64,000 bases of DNA from Streptomyces lanatus (GTDB lineage: Bacteria; Actinomycetota; Actinomycetes; Streptomycetales; Streptomycetaceae): the NCBI RefSeq assembly GCF_014655715.1, contig NZ_BNBM01000024.1, positions 1 through 64,000 on the forward strand, given 5' to 3'. The notes below the pieces were generated by a model. It saw only the letters and a list, made by a program, of their open reading frames with translations, had not been told where the DNA came from and ran no database searches. A program made the position numbers and the translations under genes. Every line of letters begins with the position of its first letter. Within the stretch, counting starts at the first letter, position 1. This document shows positions 7,204-15,054 of the stretch, piece by piece.

Positions 7204-7898
7204 CGGGTGGCCTGCAGAACGGGGCCGCCGACTCCACCGGTGTGCGTCAGACCGTGGTTGGTCAGGTTCAGCGCGCGGGAGTTGAAGGACATGAAGGGCT
7301 GGATCAGTCCGTCGACGAAGACCAGGAAGGCCAGGGTCCCGATGCCGACCGGGCCGCCGAGCAGCCAGCCGAGGGTGAGCAGTACGGCTTCGACGCCGAC
7401 CTTGGCACCCCAGAAGGGCACCTTCCAGCGCTGGTTGAGGGTGATCACGATGAGGTCCATGGCGCGGATGCCGGTGCCGCTCATGATGATCAGGGCGGAG
7501 CCGTAGGCGCACAGCACGACCGCGACACACAGGGACGGCACGGAGGCGATCCAGCTCAGGTCGGCCAGCAGTAACAGGTCGATGAGGCTGCCGCAGAGAA
7601 GGAAGGTGACGAACGGCATCAGGACCGGGCGCCGGCGGTTCCACACCGACCAGATGGCGATGCACACGGCCGCGACGAGCGCCTGGACCACGCCGATGGT
7701 GAGCGGGAGGTGCTCCAGCACGCCCAGCGAGAGGACGTCCAGGGGGTCCACGCCGAGTTCGGAGTGGATGAACAGGGTGGCGCCGGACGCGAAGACCACG
7801 CATCCGGTCAGATAGAGGGCGTAGCGGTACAGGCGCTCGCGCAGGTCACCGGGGAGCGGGCGGCGGGCGGTCGCTTGGGTGGTCACTGACTTGGACAT
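7200..7898 (-). CDS. YczE/YitT-type integral membrane protein
   Basis: Predicted 232-aa membrane protein with five to six hydrophobic segments. The opening GATLFIHSELGVDPLDVLSLG and the later SGTGIRAMDLIVITL resemble the YczE/YitT family of uncharacterised membrane proteins (DUF161-like, from memory). The ATG at 7898 has AGGAG upstream; a start at 7916 is possible but lacks a site. It is the first gene of a two-gene unit with the MFS transporter (4-bp ATGA overlap). The glyoxalase gene upstream is separated by a strong stem-loop, so it is probably a separate transcript. Confidence 0.8.
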   Translation of the reverse strand: MSKSVTTQATARRPLPGDLRERLYRYALYLTGCVVFASGATLFIHSELGVDPLDVLSLGVLEHLPLTIGVVQALVAAVCIAIWSVWNRRRPVLMPFVTFLLCGSLIDLLLLADLSWIASVPSLCVAVVLCAYGSALIIMSGTGIRAMDLIVITLNQRWKVPFWGAKVGVEAVLLTLGWLLGGPVGIGTLAFLVFVDGLIQPFMSFNSRALNLTNHGLTHTGGVGGPVLQATR

Positions 7899-7919
7899 GA
7901 TGAGGCTCCTCGACAAAGA

Positions 7920-7976
7920 CCCCTGCGGACCGTCCGGCAGACGACGGGGGATGACGGAGCGGACGGCCCGCAGGGG
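7920..7976 (-). terminator. Strong stem-loop after the glyoxalase gene
   Basis: Bases 7920-7936 pair with 7960-7976: a 17-bp stem (CCCCTGCGG-x-CCGTCCG) with a single mismatch and a 23-base loop. On the minus strand it is followed by TCTTTGTC. It lies between the glyoxalase stop (8002) and the YczE-type start (7898). Confidence 0.75.
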
Positions 7977-8001
7977 AGTTTCGGGTTGGAGACGGCTTCG
8001 G

Positions 8002-8322
8002 TCAGGCGTTGACGAAGATCAGCTGGTTGCCCTCGGGGTCGGTGATCTCGAAGCGCTCGCCCGTCTTGTGCGGAACGATGCCGGTCGGGCCCAGGTCGCC
8101 GATCTCCTTGTGGGCGGCGGGGATGTCCACCTCGGTGAAGGCGATGGCGTTGGGCTGGTCGCCCTTCTGGATGATCAGCTCGCCGTCGTGGCCGGTGTCG
8201 AAGACGACCGAGACCCCGGGGTACTCCTCGCGGATCCTCAGACCGAGCCGGTCGCGGTAGAAGGCGACCATCGTGTCCAGGTCGTCGCAGTAGATCTTGA
8301 TCACGGTCAGCTTGCCGAACAT
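8002..8322 (-). CDS. Glyoxalase/bleomycin-resistance superfamily protein
   Basis: Predicted 106-aa single-domain VOC (vicinal oxygen chelate) protein. It shows the usual start KLTVIKIYCDDLDTMVAFYRDRLG, the middle GVSVVFDT..GELIIQKG and the end ERFEITDPEGNQLIFVN, where the Glu of ITDPEGN is a typical metal ligand. These proteins isomerise or cleave electrophiles or sequester drugs; the substrate here is unknown. The ATG at 8322 is preferred over the longer frame to 8379 because the family begins here. The divergent TetR gene and the shared operator sequences suggest control by that regulator, perhaps in an electrophile or quinone response with the FMN reductase. Confidence 0.85.
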   Translation of the reverse strand: MFGKLTVIKIYCDDLDTMVAFYRDRLGLRIREEYPGVSVVFDTGHDGELIIQKGDQPNAIAFTEVDIPAAHKEIGDLGPTGIVPHKTGERFEITDPEGNQLIFVNA

Positions 8323-8395
8323 CGCGTGTTCCCTTTCATGAGCGCCCCTCAGCAGGGGATCCGACGCTTGGCGGGGCATCGCCCGACCGAGAAGG

Positions 8396-8472
8396 AAACT
8401 ACACGGTGCAGTGCAGAAAGTAAACCGCTGAGTGCAAAAGGGCCGGGTCTGTAAACTAAACGGTATAGTTTC
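8396..8472. promoter_or_regulatory. TetR-type operator cluster in divergent promoter
   Basis: Three related elements lie in the glyoxalase/TetR intergenic region. AAACTACACGGTGCAG is at 8396-8411. CAGAAAGTAAAC is at 8414-8425. The palindrome GTAAACTAAACGGTATAG (8451-8468, continuing TTTC) has the inverted arms AAACTA (8453-8458) and TAGTTT (8466-8471). The same words recur in reverse orientation at 9237-9257 before the FMN reductase gene. The likely binder is the TetR protein at 8546. Confidence 0.7.
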
Positions 8473-8545
8473 GCCCGAGACACACAGGCGCCCCGAACAT
8501 CAGCGCGATCGAACAAGGCCAGCGCGGTCGAAGGAGTGAACCACC

Positions 8546-9187
8546 ATGACGGCCCCCACCCCGACCCGAACAGGACGGCCCGCGAAACGCACGGCGATCG
8601 ACTGCGCCGCCCGCGCCGTCTTCGGCCGCGAGGGATACACGCGCGCCAGCATGGACAGCATCGCCGCGGAGGCGGGCGTCTCCAAGCGCACGATCTACAA
8701 CCACTACCAGGACAAGGAGCAACTCCTGCTGAGCGTCCTCCAGGAGAGCACGCACGCACTCTCGGCCCACCAGCAGGAACTCATCGACCGCCACCTGTCC
8801 GACCCCGCCGACCTGAGAGCCGGACTCCTGGCACTGGGCCGCGCCCTCGCCGCCCCGCAGAGCGGGTTCGAGCAGCACTTCGCCCTGGTGCGGGTCATCT
8901 TCGCGGAGGCGTCCCGGCTGCCCGCCGAGGTCATCGGCGGCTGGCGCGCCGAGGGCCCGCGGCGCACCCAGGCCCTGCTCGCCGAGCACTTCACCACCCT
9001 GACGCAGGCCGGCCGGCTCCGCGCGGACGACCCCGCGCAGGCCGCCGCCCACTTCACCCAGCTCGCCATGTCCGAGGCCTACGAGCGCTCCTTCCACGGC
9101 GCTCTCCCGCTGCCGTCGACCGAGCTGGACGAGCTGGTCGCCTCCGGCGTGAACGCGTTCCTGCGGCTGTACGAAGCGGTCGACTGA
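8546..9187 (+). CDS. TetR-family transcriptional regulator
   Basis: Predicted 213-aa repressor. The HTH covers about residues 15-60, with FGREGYTRASMDSIAAEAGVSKRTIYNHY, a textbook TetR signature. The C-terminal part resembles the TetR_C domain of AefR-like regulators (FAEASRLPAEVIGGW). The ATG at 8546 is well placed, with GAAGGAG upstream. It lies between a divergent glyoxalase gene and a downstream FMN reductase gene, all three preceded by related operator words, so it probably represses itself and both neighbours. The inducer is unknown; the enzyme types suggest a reactive carbonyl, quinone or nitro compound. Confidence 0.9.
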   Translation: MTAPTPTRTGRPAKRTAIDCAARAVFGREGYTRASMDSIAAEAGVSKRTIYNHYQDKEQLLLSVLQESTHALSAHQQELIDRHLSDPADLRAGLLALGRALAAPQSGFEQHFALVRVIFAEASRLPAEVIGGWRAEGPRRTQALLAEHFTTLTQAGRLRADDPAQAAAHFTQLAMSEAYERSFHGALPLPSTELDELVASGVNAFLRLYEAVD

Positions 9188-9236
9188 CCGACGTCGCGCC
9201 TCCGCCCTCGTAGCACGGGGAAGACTTTTTGCTCCG

Positions 9237-9257
9237 CACGGTGTAGTTTACTTTCTG
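9237..9257. promoter_or_regulatory. Operator-like site before the FMN reductase gene
   Basis: This site reads CACGGTGTAGTTTAC followed by TTTCTG. Its last 12 bases, GTTTACTTTCTG, are the exact reverse complement of 8414-8425, and its core is the reverse complement of the AAACTACACGGTG-type word at 8396-8411, with CCGT for CGGT in the centre. It ends 54 bp upstream of the ATG at 9312. Confidence 0.7.
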
Positions 9258-9311
9258 TCGGGGCACTCGCCGCTCCGTCCGGCCGCAAGCCGTCTCTCCC
9301 GGAGGTAGCGC

Positions 9312-9899
9312 ATGACCAGCCAGCCCCTGTCCGTCGCCGTCATCATCGGCAGCGCACGCGGCGGACGCCTCGGTGACAAGGTCGGCCACTGGTTCGCCAA
9401 GCAGGCCCAGGCACGCGACGACATGACGGTCGATGTGATCGACGTCCTGGAGCACCCGTTGCCGGTCGCCCTGCCCGCGATGAACGAGGAGCCGGCCGAC
9501 CACGTACGGACCGTCAAGGACGCCCTGTCCGCCCGGCTGACGGCCGCCGACGCCTTCATCGTCGTCACCCCCGAGTACAACCACTCCTACCCCGCCTCCC
9601 TGAAGAACGTCATCGACTGGCACCTGCGGGAGTGGGCCGCCAAGCCGGTCGGCCTCGTGTCCTACGGTGGCATGGGCGGCGGTCTGCGTGCCGCCGAGCA
9701 CCTGCGCCAGGTCTTCGCCGAGGTGCACGCGATGACCGTGCGCGAGATGGTCAGCCTGCACAACCCCTGGGGTTCCTTCACCCACGCCGACGACGCCCCG
9801 GAGGGCGCGGACGCCGCCGCGAAGAAGCTCCTCGACCAGGTGGCCTGGTGGGGCCGCGCACTGCGCACCGCACGCGACGAGCAGCCCTACGCCCTCTGA
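9312..9899 (+). CDS. NADPH-dependent FMN reductase-like flavoprotein
   Basis: Predicted 195-aa flavodoxin-fold enzyme of the FMN_red family. The phosphate-binding loop is IIGSARGGRLGDKV near the N terminus, and VVTPEYNHSYPASLKNVIDW (about residues 83-102) is the family's FMN/active-site signature, followed by SYGGMGGGLRAAEHLR. Such enzymes reduce flavins, quinones, azo or nitro compounds with NAD(P)H in the cytoplasm. The ATG at 9312 has GGAGG seven bases upstream. It is followed by a strong terminator and preceded by an operator shared with the TetR/glyoxalase pair. Confidence 0.92.
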   Translation: MTSQPLSVAVIIGSARGGRLGDKVGHWFAKQAQARDDMTVDVIDVLEHPLPVALPAMNEEPADHVRTVKDALSARLTAADAFIVVTPEYNHSYPASLKNVIDWHLREWAAKPVGLVSYGGMGGGLRAAEHLRQVFAEVHAMTVREMVSLHNPWGSFTHADDAPEGADAAAKKLLDQVAWWGRALRTARDEQPYAL

Positions 9900-9947
9900 C
9901 CCGAACGGGCCGTGCCCGATGAGCACCGAGCCCCCCGCCGAGGCAGA

Positions 9948-9995
9948 CGCCCTGCCGCCGGACCGCGTGGAACGCGACGGCGGCAGGGCGTTTTT
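9948..9995 (+). terminator. Rho-independent terminator after FMN reductase gene
   Basis: CGCCCTGCCGCCG at 9948-9960 pairs perfectly with CGGCGGCAGGGCG at 9978-9990 (13 bp, 17-base loop), followed directly by TTTTT at 9991-9995. It ends the FMN reductase transcript 49 bases after the stop. Confidence 0.92.
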
Positions 9996-10056
9996 GACGG
10001 TGGGCCGACCGCCGCGACCCCGCTGTCGCACCCGCCCGCCCAAGTCGGGGTCAGCG

Positions 10057-10459
10057 ATGGACGGTTCGGCTGGCGTGGGCAGCTCCCACCAGGCACTTCG
10101 GGCAGTGTTCGCGGAGCGGCTGCGGGAGGGCGACAGCCACGCGGCCCTGACCGCCGCAGACACCGCTCACGACCAGGCGCTGGCCGCCGGGCTCTCTGAG
10201 CTGTGCGGGCCTTGCGCGGTTCGAGCTCGGCGAGTTCGCCGCGCTGCGGGCCGGCCTCGCCCGGATCGCCGCCGGTGATCGACTCTCGGGTGACCCGTTC
10301 CAGCAGGAGCTCGCCCTGACCGCCCACCGGCTCGGGGAGATGGCCGCCCGGGACGGCGACACCGACGAGGCCGTACGCCACCTGGAGCGGGCCCGTGACA
10401 CCGGCGACGCGGCCTTCGGCCCCCGGGCCACCCGGCTGCCGGCCCGCCCGACCGGATGA
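10057..10459 (+). pseudogene. Frameshifted TPR-like gene fragment
   Basis: From the ATG at 10057 one frame reads protein-like sequence (HQALRAVFAERLREGDSHAA, continuing to AAGLSE at about 10200) and then turns Arg-rich. From about 10202 the next frame becomes protein-like (CAGLARFELGEFAALRAGLA, then ELALTAHRLGEMAARDGDT, then DEAVRHLERARDTGD) and stops at 10459. Joined, they give about 133 residues with alpha-helical, TPR-like spacing. One extra base near 10200 explains this: either a true frameshift or a sequencing error. The product is unknown. No other intact copy is in the window. Confidence 0.6.
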
Positions 10460-10481
10460 ACCGGCCTCGGCACACCGTCGG

Positions 10482-11870
10482 CTAGGGCCGCGCAGGCTTG
10501 CCATCCCCATACAGCCACTCGTCCCAGATCGCGGTGAAGTCCTCGTCCGGGGCCGTCTTCTCCACGTACCTCGTGAAGTCCTCGGTGTCCGCGTTGCCAT
10601 GGCGGTGGGTGGCGGCCCAGCCCTGGACGATGTCGTAGAAGGTGTCGTCGCCGACCTTCTGGCGGATCTTGTGCAGGACCATCGCGCCGCGCTCGTAGAC
10701 CGGCGCGTCGGAGATGTGCGCGGCGCTCGTGGGCTCGGCGGGCGGGAAGGACCAGAGGTCCTCCTCGTCGTCCTCGCCGTGGGCGTAGAGGTGGTCGAAG
10801 GTCTTCTGGGCGCTGTCGCCGCCGTCGTCCTCCTCCCACAGCCATTCCGCGTACGTGGCGAAGGCCTCGTTCAGCCACATGTCCCGCCAGCTCTTCGGTG
10901 TCACGGAGTTGCCGAACCACTGGTGGGCCAGCTCGTGGACGAGGAGTTCGGTGCTGGGGGCGCCCGGGAAGACGGGCCGGTTCTGGGTCTCCAGGGCGTA
11001 TCCGGCGTCGTCCTCGTCGGCGACGATCGCGCCGGTGGAGGAGAAGGGGTAGGGGCCGAAGTTGTACTCCGCCCACTCCATGATCTCGGGCAGCCGGGCG
11101 AGCACCTTGCGGGCGGGGCCCGACTGGGAGCGGGTCACGGCCGTGTAGACGGGGAGATCGGCAGCCGTCGTGGAGCGGGCGATGTCGTAGTCGCCGATGG
11201 CGAGAGTCGCGACGTAACTCGCCATGGGTTCCGCCGTCCGCCAGTGGAACGTCGTACGGCCGCCCCTCGTGCCGTGGTCCGTCAACTCGCCGTTGGAGAC
11301 GGCCTCCAGGCCCTCCGGCACGATCACCGAGATGTCGTACGTCGCCTTGTCCGAGGGGTGGTGGTTGCCGGGGAACCACGCCATGGACCCGGTGGGCTCA
11401 CCGAGCGCGAGCGCGCCGTCGGTGCGGGGCAGCCAGCCCTCCTCGGAGCCGTCGGGGTCGGTGAGGGTCTGCGGGGTGCCGGAGTAGCGGACGGTGATCC
11501 GGAAGGTCTCGCCCTCGTCGAGGTCGTCGTGCGGTCGGACCACCAGTTCCTGGCCGTTGCGGCTGAAGCGGGCGCGCTCGCCCTCCACCGAGACCCGCTC
11601 GACGTCCATCCCCTTCAGGTCGAGGTCGAAGGCGGAGAGGTCCTTCTCGGCGCGGGCGGTGATCTCGGCGGTACCGGTGAGGTGGCGGTCGTCGGGGTCG
11701 TAGGCGAGGTCGAGGGCGTAGTGGTCGACGTCGTAGCCGCCGTTGCCGGCCTTGGGGAAGTACGGGTCGCGCACACCGGCCCCGCCGGGGGTGCCCTCGA
11801 CGCCGCCGCACGCGGTGAGGACGAGCAGGGCAGAGGTGACGGTCAGGGCAACGGGCGCGAATCGGGACAC
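10482..11870 (-). CDS. M1-family zinc metallopeptidase lipoprotein
   Basis: Predicted 462-aa exported aminopeptidase-like enzyme. A lipoprotein signal ends LVLTAC (lipobox Cys 21). The N-terminal beta domain runs to about 230. The gluzincin site HELAHQWFGN is at 312-321, with the third zinc ligand Glu at about 335 in MWLNEAFATYAEWL. A GYALET-type segment near 290 replaces the usual GAMEN motif. The C-terminal helical domain is short, so the protein is about half the size of PepN-type enzymes, as is common for actinobacterial secreted M1 members. Likely role: cell-surface peptide trimming. ATG at 11870; single gene, divergent from 11937. Confidence 0.92.
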   Translation of the reverse strand: MSRFAPVALTVTSALLVLTACGGVEGTPGGAGVRDPYFPKAGNGGYDVDHYALDLAYDPDDRHLTGTAEITARAEKDLSAFDLDLKGMDVERVSVEGERARFSRNGQELVVRPHDDLDEGETFRITVRYSGTPQTLTDPDGSEEGWLPRTDGALALGEPTGSMAWFPGNHHPSDKATYDISVIVPEGLEAVSNGELTDHGTRGGRTTFHWRTAEPMASYVATLAIGDYDIARSTTAADLPVYTAVTRSQSGPARKVLARLPEIMEWAEYNFGPYPFSSTGAIVADEDDAGYALETQNRPVFPGAPSTELLVHELAHQWFGNSVTPKSWRDMWLNEAFATYAEWLWEEDDGGDSAQKTFDHLYAHGEDDEEDLWSFPPAEPTSAAHISDAPVYERGAMVLHKIRQKVGDDTFYDIVQGWAATHRHGNADTEDFTRYVEKTAPDEDFTAIWDEWLYGDGKPARP

Positions 11871-11936
11871 GCCAGCGATCCTATGAGACGGGCACGCCGA
11901 GTGATCCTATGAATTCGGCCGTGACACCATCCCTAC

Positions 11937-12437
11937 GTGCTCGACATCGGCTACGCCCTCTCCAACCGCTTCCCGGACCCTCCGCAGACGGACTACCGCC
12001 GCGCGGACGTCCACGCCCTGCGCCATGACCTGTTCTGCGGTGACGTCTATCTCGCCGACACCAAGGCGGACCGGGAACTGTCCACAGCCTGGGGATGGGT
12101 GCCGGTGCTCGACTTCGCCTGGGCGTTGTGCGACATCGCCGAGCGGCTGGACCGGGACCCGGCCGGCTCCCGCGCCTCGCGCCCCCAGCACGCGGAACTG
12201 GACTTCACCGAGTCCACCGACCGCATGCTCTTCGAGCGCCGCTTCGGCTGGGTGGACATCGAGGCGGACTGGATGCCGGCCGAGGAGCCCCCGCTGTCCT
12301 TCGCGCACTCCGAACTGCGCCGCGAGGCCCGCGACTTCCTGCACGACCTGCTCGCCGACCTGGTCGACCTGCACGACGACCTGGGCGAGAACCCGGCGAT
12401 CTGGACGCTCCAGGCCCGCTACCCCCGGATGACCTGA
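11937..12437 (+). CDS. Uncharacterised acidic protein
   Basis: Predicted 166-aa soluble protein that I do not recognise. It is Asp/Glu-rich with many Trp and Phe residues (STAWGWVPVLDFAWAL, FGWVDIEADWMPAEEPPLSF) and no signal or membrane segment. Codon use matches the neighbours and the frame is clean from a GTG at 11937 to 12437, so it is likely a real gene. It lies divergent to the M1 peptidase with a 66-bp gap. Confidence 0.75.
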   Translation: MLDIGYALSNRFPDPPQTDYRRADVHALRHDLFCGDVYLADTKADRELSTAWGWVPVLDFAWALCDIAERLDRDPAGSRASRPQHAELDFTESTDRMLFERRFGWVDIEADWMPAEEPPLSFAHSELRREARDFLHDLLADLVDLHDDLGENPAIWTLQARYPRMT

Positions 12438-12510
12438 GCGGACGCGAACCGCCGACTCCCGAGGCCGTCCCAGGCCCTGAGAGCCGGCGTCACGGGCGCC
12501 GAGCCGCGGC

Positions 12511-12723
12511 TCAGCCCGCGGAGATCGGGCCCAGCGGGATGTCCTCGACCGACAGGCTGACGGACTTCACGGAGCCGCCGGTCAGGATCGGCAGACCGTT
12601 CGGGCCGGGCGCGAACGACGCGGTCAGGCCCTCCACGGAGCCGCTGACGGACAGACCGCCCGCGACGCCGTCGAGCTCGGCGTCGGCTATCTCACGGGTC
12701 TCGATGCGAGAGATGCTGCTCAT
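12511..12723 (-). CDS. Small peptide with double-glycine leader
   Basis: Predicted 70-aa peptide. The first 23 residues (ISRIETREIADAELDGVAGG within them) look like a leader of the double-glycine type: acidic/hydrophobic residues in the ELDxVAGG pattern cut after GG by C39 peptidases. The following core of about 47 residues is Ser/Gly/Val-rich (LSVSGSVEGLTASF...GGSVKSVSLSVEDIPLGPISAG) and has no Cys, so it cannot form lanthionines. No modification enzyme or C39 transporter is adjacent. ATG at 12723 with GAAGGA about 11 bases upstream. It could be an orphan RiPP-like precursor or a small structural peptide. Confidence 0.7.
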   Translation of the reverse strand: MSSISRIETREIADAELDGVAGGLSVSGSVEGLTASFAPGPNGLPILTGGSVKSVSLSVEDIPLGPISAG

Positions 12724-12933
12724 GCTGATGAGCGTCCTTCTTCTCTAGTGGGAACGGTCGCGGCGCGTGGCGGCGCACCGCGTGACGGGAAGCCATGCGT
12801 GAACTCCCGCCCCGACCAGGATCGAAGCACGCCCAGGTAGGGACCGGCACCTCGAACGCCCACCCTCTACGCGCCGTTCACAGCATGGATCGCCCCTGTC
12901 CTTCACCCTTGCGAACACTCCACCGATCGGTCG

Positions 12934-13629
12934 TCATCCCTCCACCCGGATCCCGAGCTGCGCCGCCAGCACCGGTGCCAGATCGAGGAGTTGTCCCGCA
13001 CTGATCACCGCACCGGACAGCCGGTCCACACCCCGGGCGATCTCCAGCTCCGCCGCCCCGCGAAGATCGACATCCGTCAGCGTCGCCCCGGTGAGGTCCG
13101 CCCCCTTCAGCGCGCAGTCCACGAACTCCACCCGCTCGAGCCGGGCGCCCCCGAAGTCCGGCTCGACCAGGACGCAGCTCTCGAAGACGACGTCTCTGAG
13201 CCGGGCCTTGCGCATGTTCAGGTAGTCGATCTTGCCGCCCCTGATCACCACCCGCTCCAGCACGGCCCCGTGCACCTGCACCCCGCCCAGCCGGGCGTCG
13301 ACCAGCTCCACATCGCGCAGGGTCGCCTCCGCGAGGTCGGTGCCGACACCTCTCGGCGCGGTGAACACAGAGTCGAGGATCCGGGCGTGCCGCAGCCGCG
13401 TCTCGTCCAGGACGCAGCCCTTCAGCGCGCAGTCCATGAAGCGGGCGCCCCCGCCGTCATGCCCGGTGAGGTCCTCCTCGCGGAACTCCAGGCTGTCGTA
13501 GTCCCCGTCCGGCTCCAACTCGCCGTCCCGGAACGGCTCCAGTGGCGGCAGCCGCAGCTCCGGCCGCTTCGCCCCCTTCACCGCGCCCCGGCCCGGCCCA
13601 CCGCTTCCACCCGTCGCTCTCCTCGCCAT
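12934..13629 (-). CDS. Pentapeptide-repeat protein
   Basis: Predicted 231-aa soluble protein. After a basic, Gly-rich start, residues from about 45 to 205 consist of consecutive pentapeptide repeats with a central Leu/Phe/Val and frequent A(D/N)LXX-like units (LRHARILDSVF, LAEATLRDVEL, FGGARLERVEF, LTGATLTDVDL). This predicts a right-handed quadrilateral beta-helix. Some members of this fold mimic DNA and protect gyrase, but most are of unknown role. The ATG at 13629 is chosen because it begins the basic lead-in; the frame extends upstream into the repeat-rich promoter region of the divergent oxidoreductase gene, which looks non-coding. Confidence 0.88.
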   Translation of the reverse strand: MARRATGGSGGPGRGAVKGAKRPELRLPPLEPFRDGELEPDGDYDSLEFREEDLTGHDGGGARFMDCALKGCVLDETRLRHARILDSVFTAPRGVGTDLAEATLRDVELVDARLGGVQVHGAVLERVVIRGGKIDYLNMRKARLRDVVFESCVLVEPDFGGARLERVEFVDCALKGADLTGATLTDVDLRGAAELEIARGVDRLSGAVISAGQLLDLAPVLAAQLGIRVEG

Positions 13630-13729
13630 GCCCCCATGCTGCACCCCGCCACTGACAATCCCCCCGACCTGCGGAAACACCGCGCATGTCACATTCCGGT
13701 GCCCCCGTGCCGTCGTACTCACAGAAGAA

Positions 13730-13806
13730 CGTCGCACGCACAGAAGAACTCCACAGAAGAACCTCACAGCAGAACGTCGCAGAAGAACGTCACAGCAGAA
13801 CGCAGG
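13730..13806. repeat. Short imperfect tandem repeat (ACAGAAGAAC units)
   Basis: About six imperfect copies of an 11-17-base unit built on ACAGAAGAAC(G)TCGC or ACAGCAGAACGTC follow each other upstream of the oxidoreductase ATG at 13841. The region is unusually A-rich for this genome. It lies in the promoter/leader between two divergent genes and may bind a regulator or be a slippage-prone microrepeat. Confidence 0.7.
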
Positions 13807-13840
13807 ACAGGCGAACCGAGCGAGAGGGAGACCCCCAGCC

Positions 13841-15001
13841 ATGCACCGCATCACCGTCATCGGCGGCGGCTTCGCCGGACTCACCGCGGCCATCACCGCC
13901 GCCGAGGCGGGCGCCAAGGTCACCGTGTACGAGGCCCACCACACCCTGGGCGGGCGGGCACGGACCGCCGAGGGGCCGTACCGCACCAACGAGGGGCCGC
14001 ACGCCCTCTACAGCGGCGGCCCGCACTGGGCCTGGCTCAAGCAGCGCGACCTCATCGGGCCGCTCGCGCCGATCCCGCCCCTGGAGGCGGCCCGGCTCCG
14101 GCTGCGGCACCGGGGTGTCCTGCGCCGCACCCCGCCCTTCGCCATGCTCAAGCTGCTACGGCCCGCCCTCCCCCAGGCACCCGTCGACGTCGACTTCATG
14201 ACGTGGGCGACCGGTATCGCGGGCGAGGAGGGCGCGCGGGCCGCCGCGCACTACTCCGCCGTCGCCCTGTTCCATCACGACCCCGGTGCCCTGTCCGCCG
14301 CGTTCGTGCAGGAGCGGCTGCGGCGGGCCACCAAGCTGCCGCCCGAGGCGCACTATCCCGTCGGCGGCTGGGCGGGCCTCATCGACCGGATGGCGGCCCG
14401 GGCCTGGAATCTCGGGGTCCGGATGGAGACCCTGTCCCGGGTCGACGAAGTGCCGACGGACATGCCCGTCGTCGTCGCCACCTCCCTCGACTCCGCCCGC
14501 CGCCTCCTCAGGGACGACTCGCTGACCTGGACGAGCGGCCGTACGGCACTGATCGATCTCGCCGTGCGCACCCGGCGCGGGGACGCCTTCATCGTCTCCG
14601 ACCTCGATGAGACCGGGTGGCTGGAGCGGTTCACCGCGCAGGACCGGTCGCTGGCCCCGGCCGGTGAGCAGCTGATCCAGGGTCAGATCCCGCTCGCGCC
14701 GCACGAGTCCAAGGCCCACGGCGTCGCCCGCGCCGAGCAGCTTCTCGACCTCGGGTTCCCCGGCTGGCGCGAGCGCGTCACCTGGCGCAGCGCGGCCGTG
14801 GCGAACGGCCGTACCGGTGCCGTCGACCTGCCCGGCACCAGCTGGCGGGACCGCCCTGCCGTCGACCGCGGCGACGGCGTCTATCTGGCGGGCGATCAGG
14901 TCGCGGCCCCCGGCGTGCTGTCCGAGGTCTCCTTCAACAGCGCGCTGACGGCCGTGTCCCTGGCCCTCGGCCGGCACGCCCTTGACCTCAAGCAAGCTTG
15001 A
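13841..15001 (+). CDS. FAD-dependent amine oxidase/phytoene desaturase-like oxidoreductase
   Basis: Predicted 386-aa flavoprotein. The dinucleotide-binding fold starts at once: ITVIGGGFAGLTAAITAAEAG, with E at the end of the second strand (VYEAHHTLGGRART), the GG doublet typical of amine oxidase/phytoene dehydrogenase-type enzymes. A C-terminal FAD motif GVYLAGDQVAAPGVLSEVSFNSA closes the domain. The substrate is unknown. The ATG at 13841 directly precedes the FAD motif, with GAGGGAG upstream. It is followed at 53 bp by a quinone oxidoreductase gene and then an MFS gene, all on the plus strand, probably one operon. Confidence 0.88.
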   Translation: MHRITVIGGGFAGLTAAITAAEAGAKVTVYEAHHTLGGRARTAEGPYRTNEGPHALYSGGPHWAWLKQRDLIGPLAPIPPLEAARLRLRHRGVLRRTPPFAMLKLLRPALPQAPVDVDFMTWATGIAGEEGARAAAHYSAVALFHHDPGALSAAFVQERLRRATKLPPEAHYPVGGWAGLIDRMAARAWNLGVRMETLSRVDEVPTDMPVVVATSLDSARRLLRDDSLTWTSGRTALIDLAVRTRRGDAFIVSDLDETGWLERFTAQDRSLAPAGEQLIQGQIPLAPHESKAHGVARAEQLLDLGFPGWRERVTWRSAAVANGRTGAVDLPGTSWRDRPAVDRGDGVYLAGDQVAAPGVLSEVSFNSALTAVSLALGRHALDLKQA

Positions 15002-15054
15002 GGTTGAAGAGTGGGCGACCTGAACAGCCCGAGCTCACCACACTGGGGGACCTC

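Noticed and set aside
9919..10056. Apparent coding start before the frameshifted TPR-like gene
   Set aside because: This stretch contains the strong terminator of the FMN reductase gene (9948-9995), and the encoded residues look non-protein-like. The gene more likely begins at 10057.
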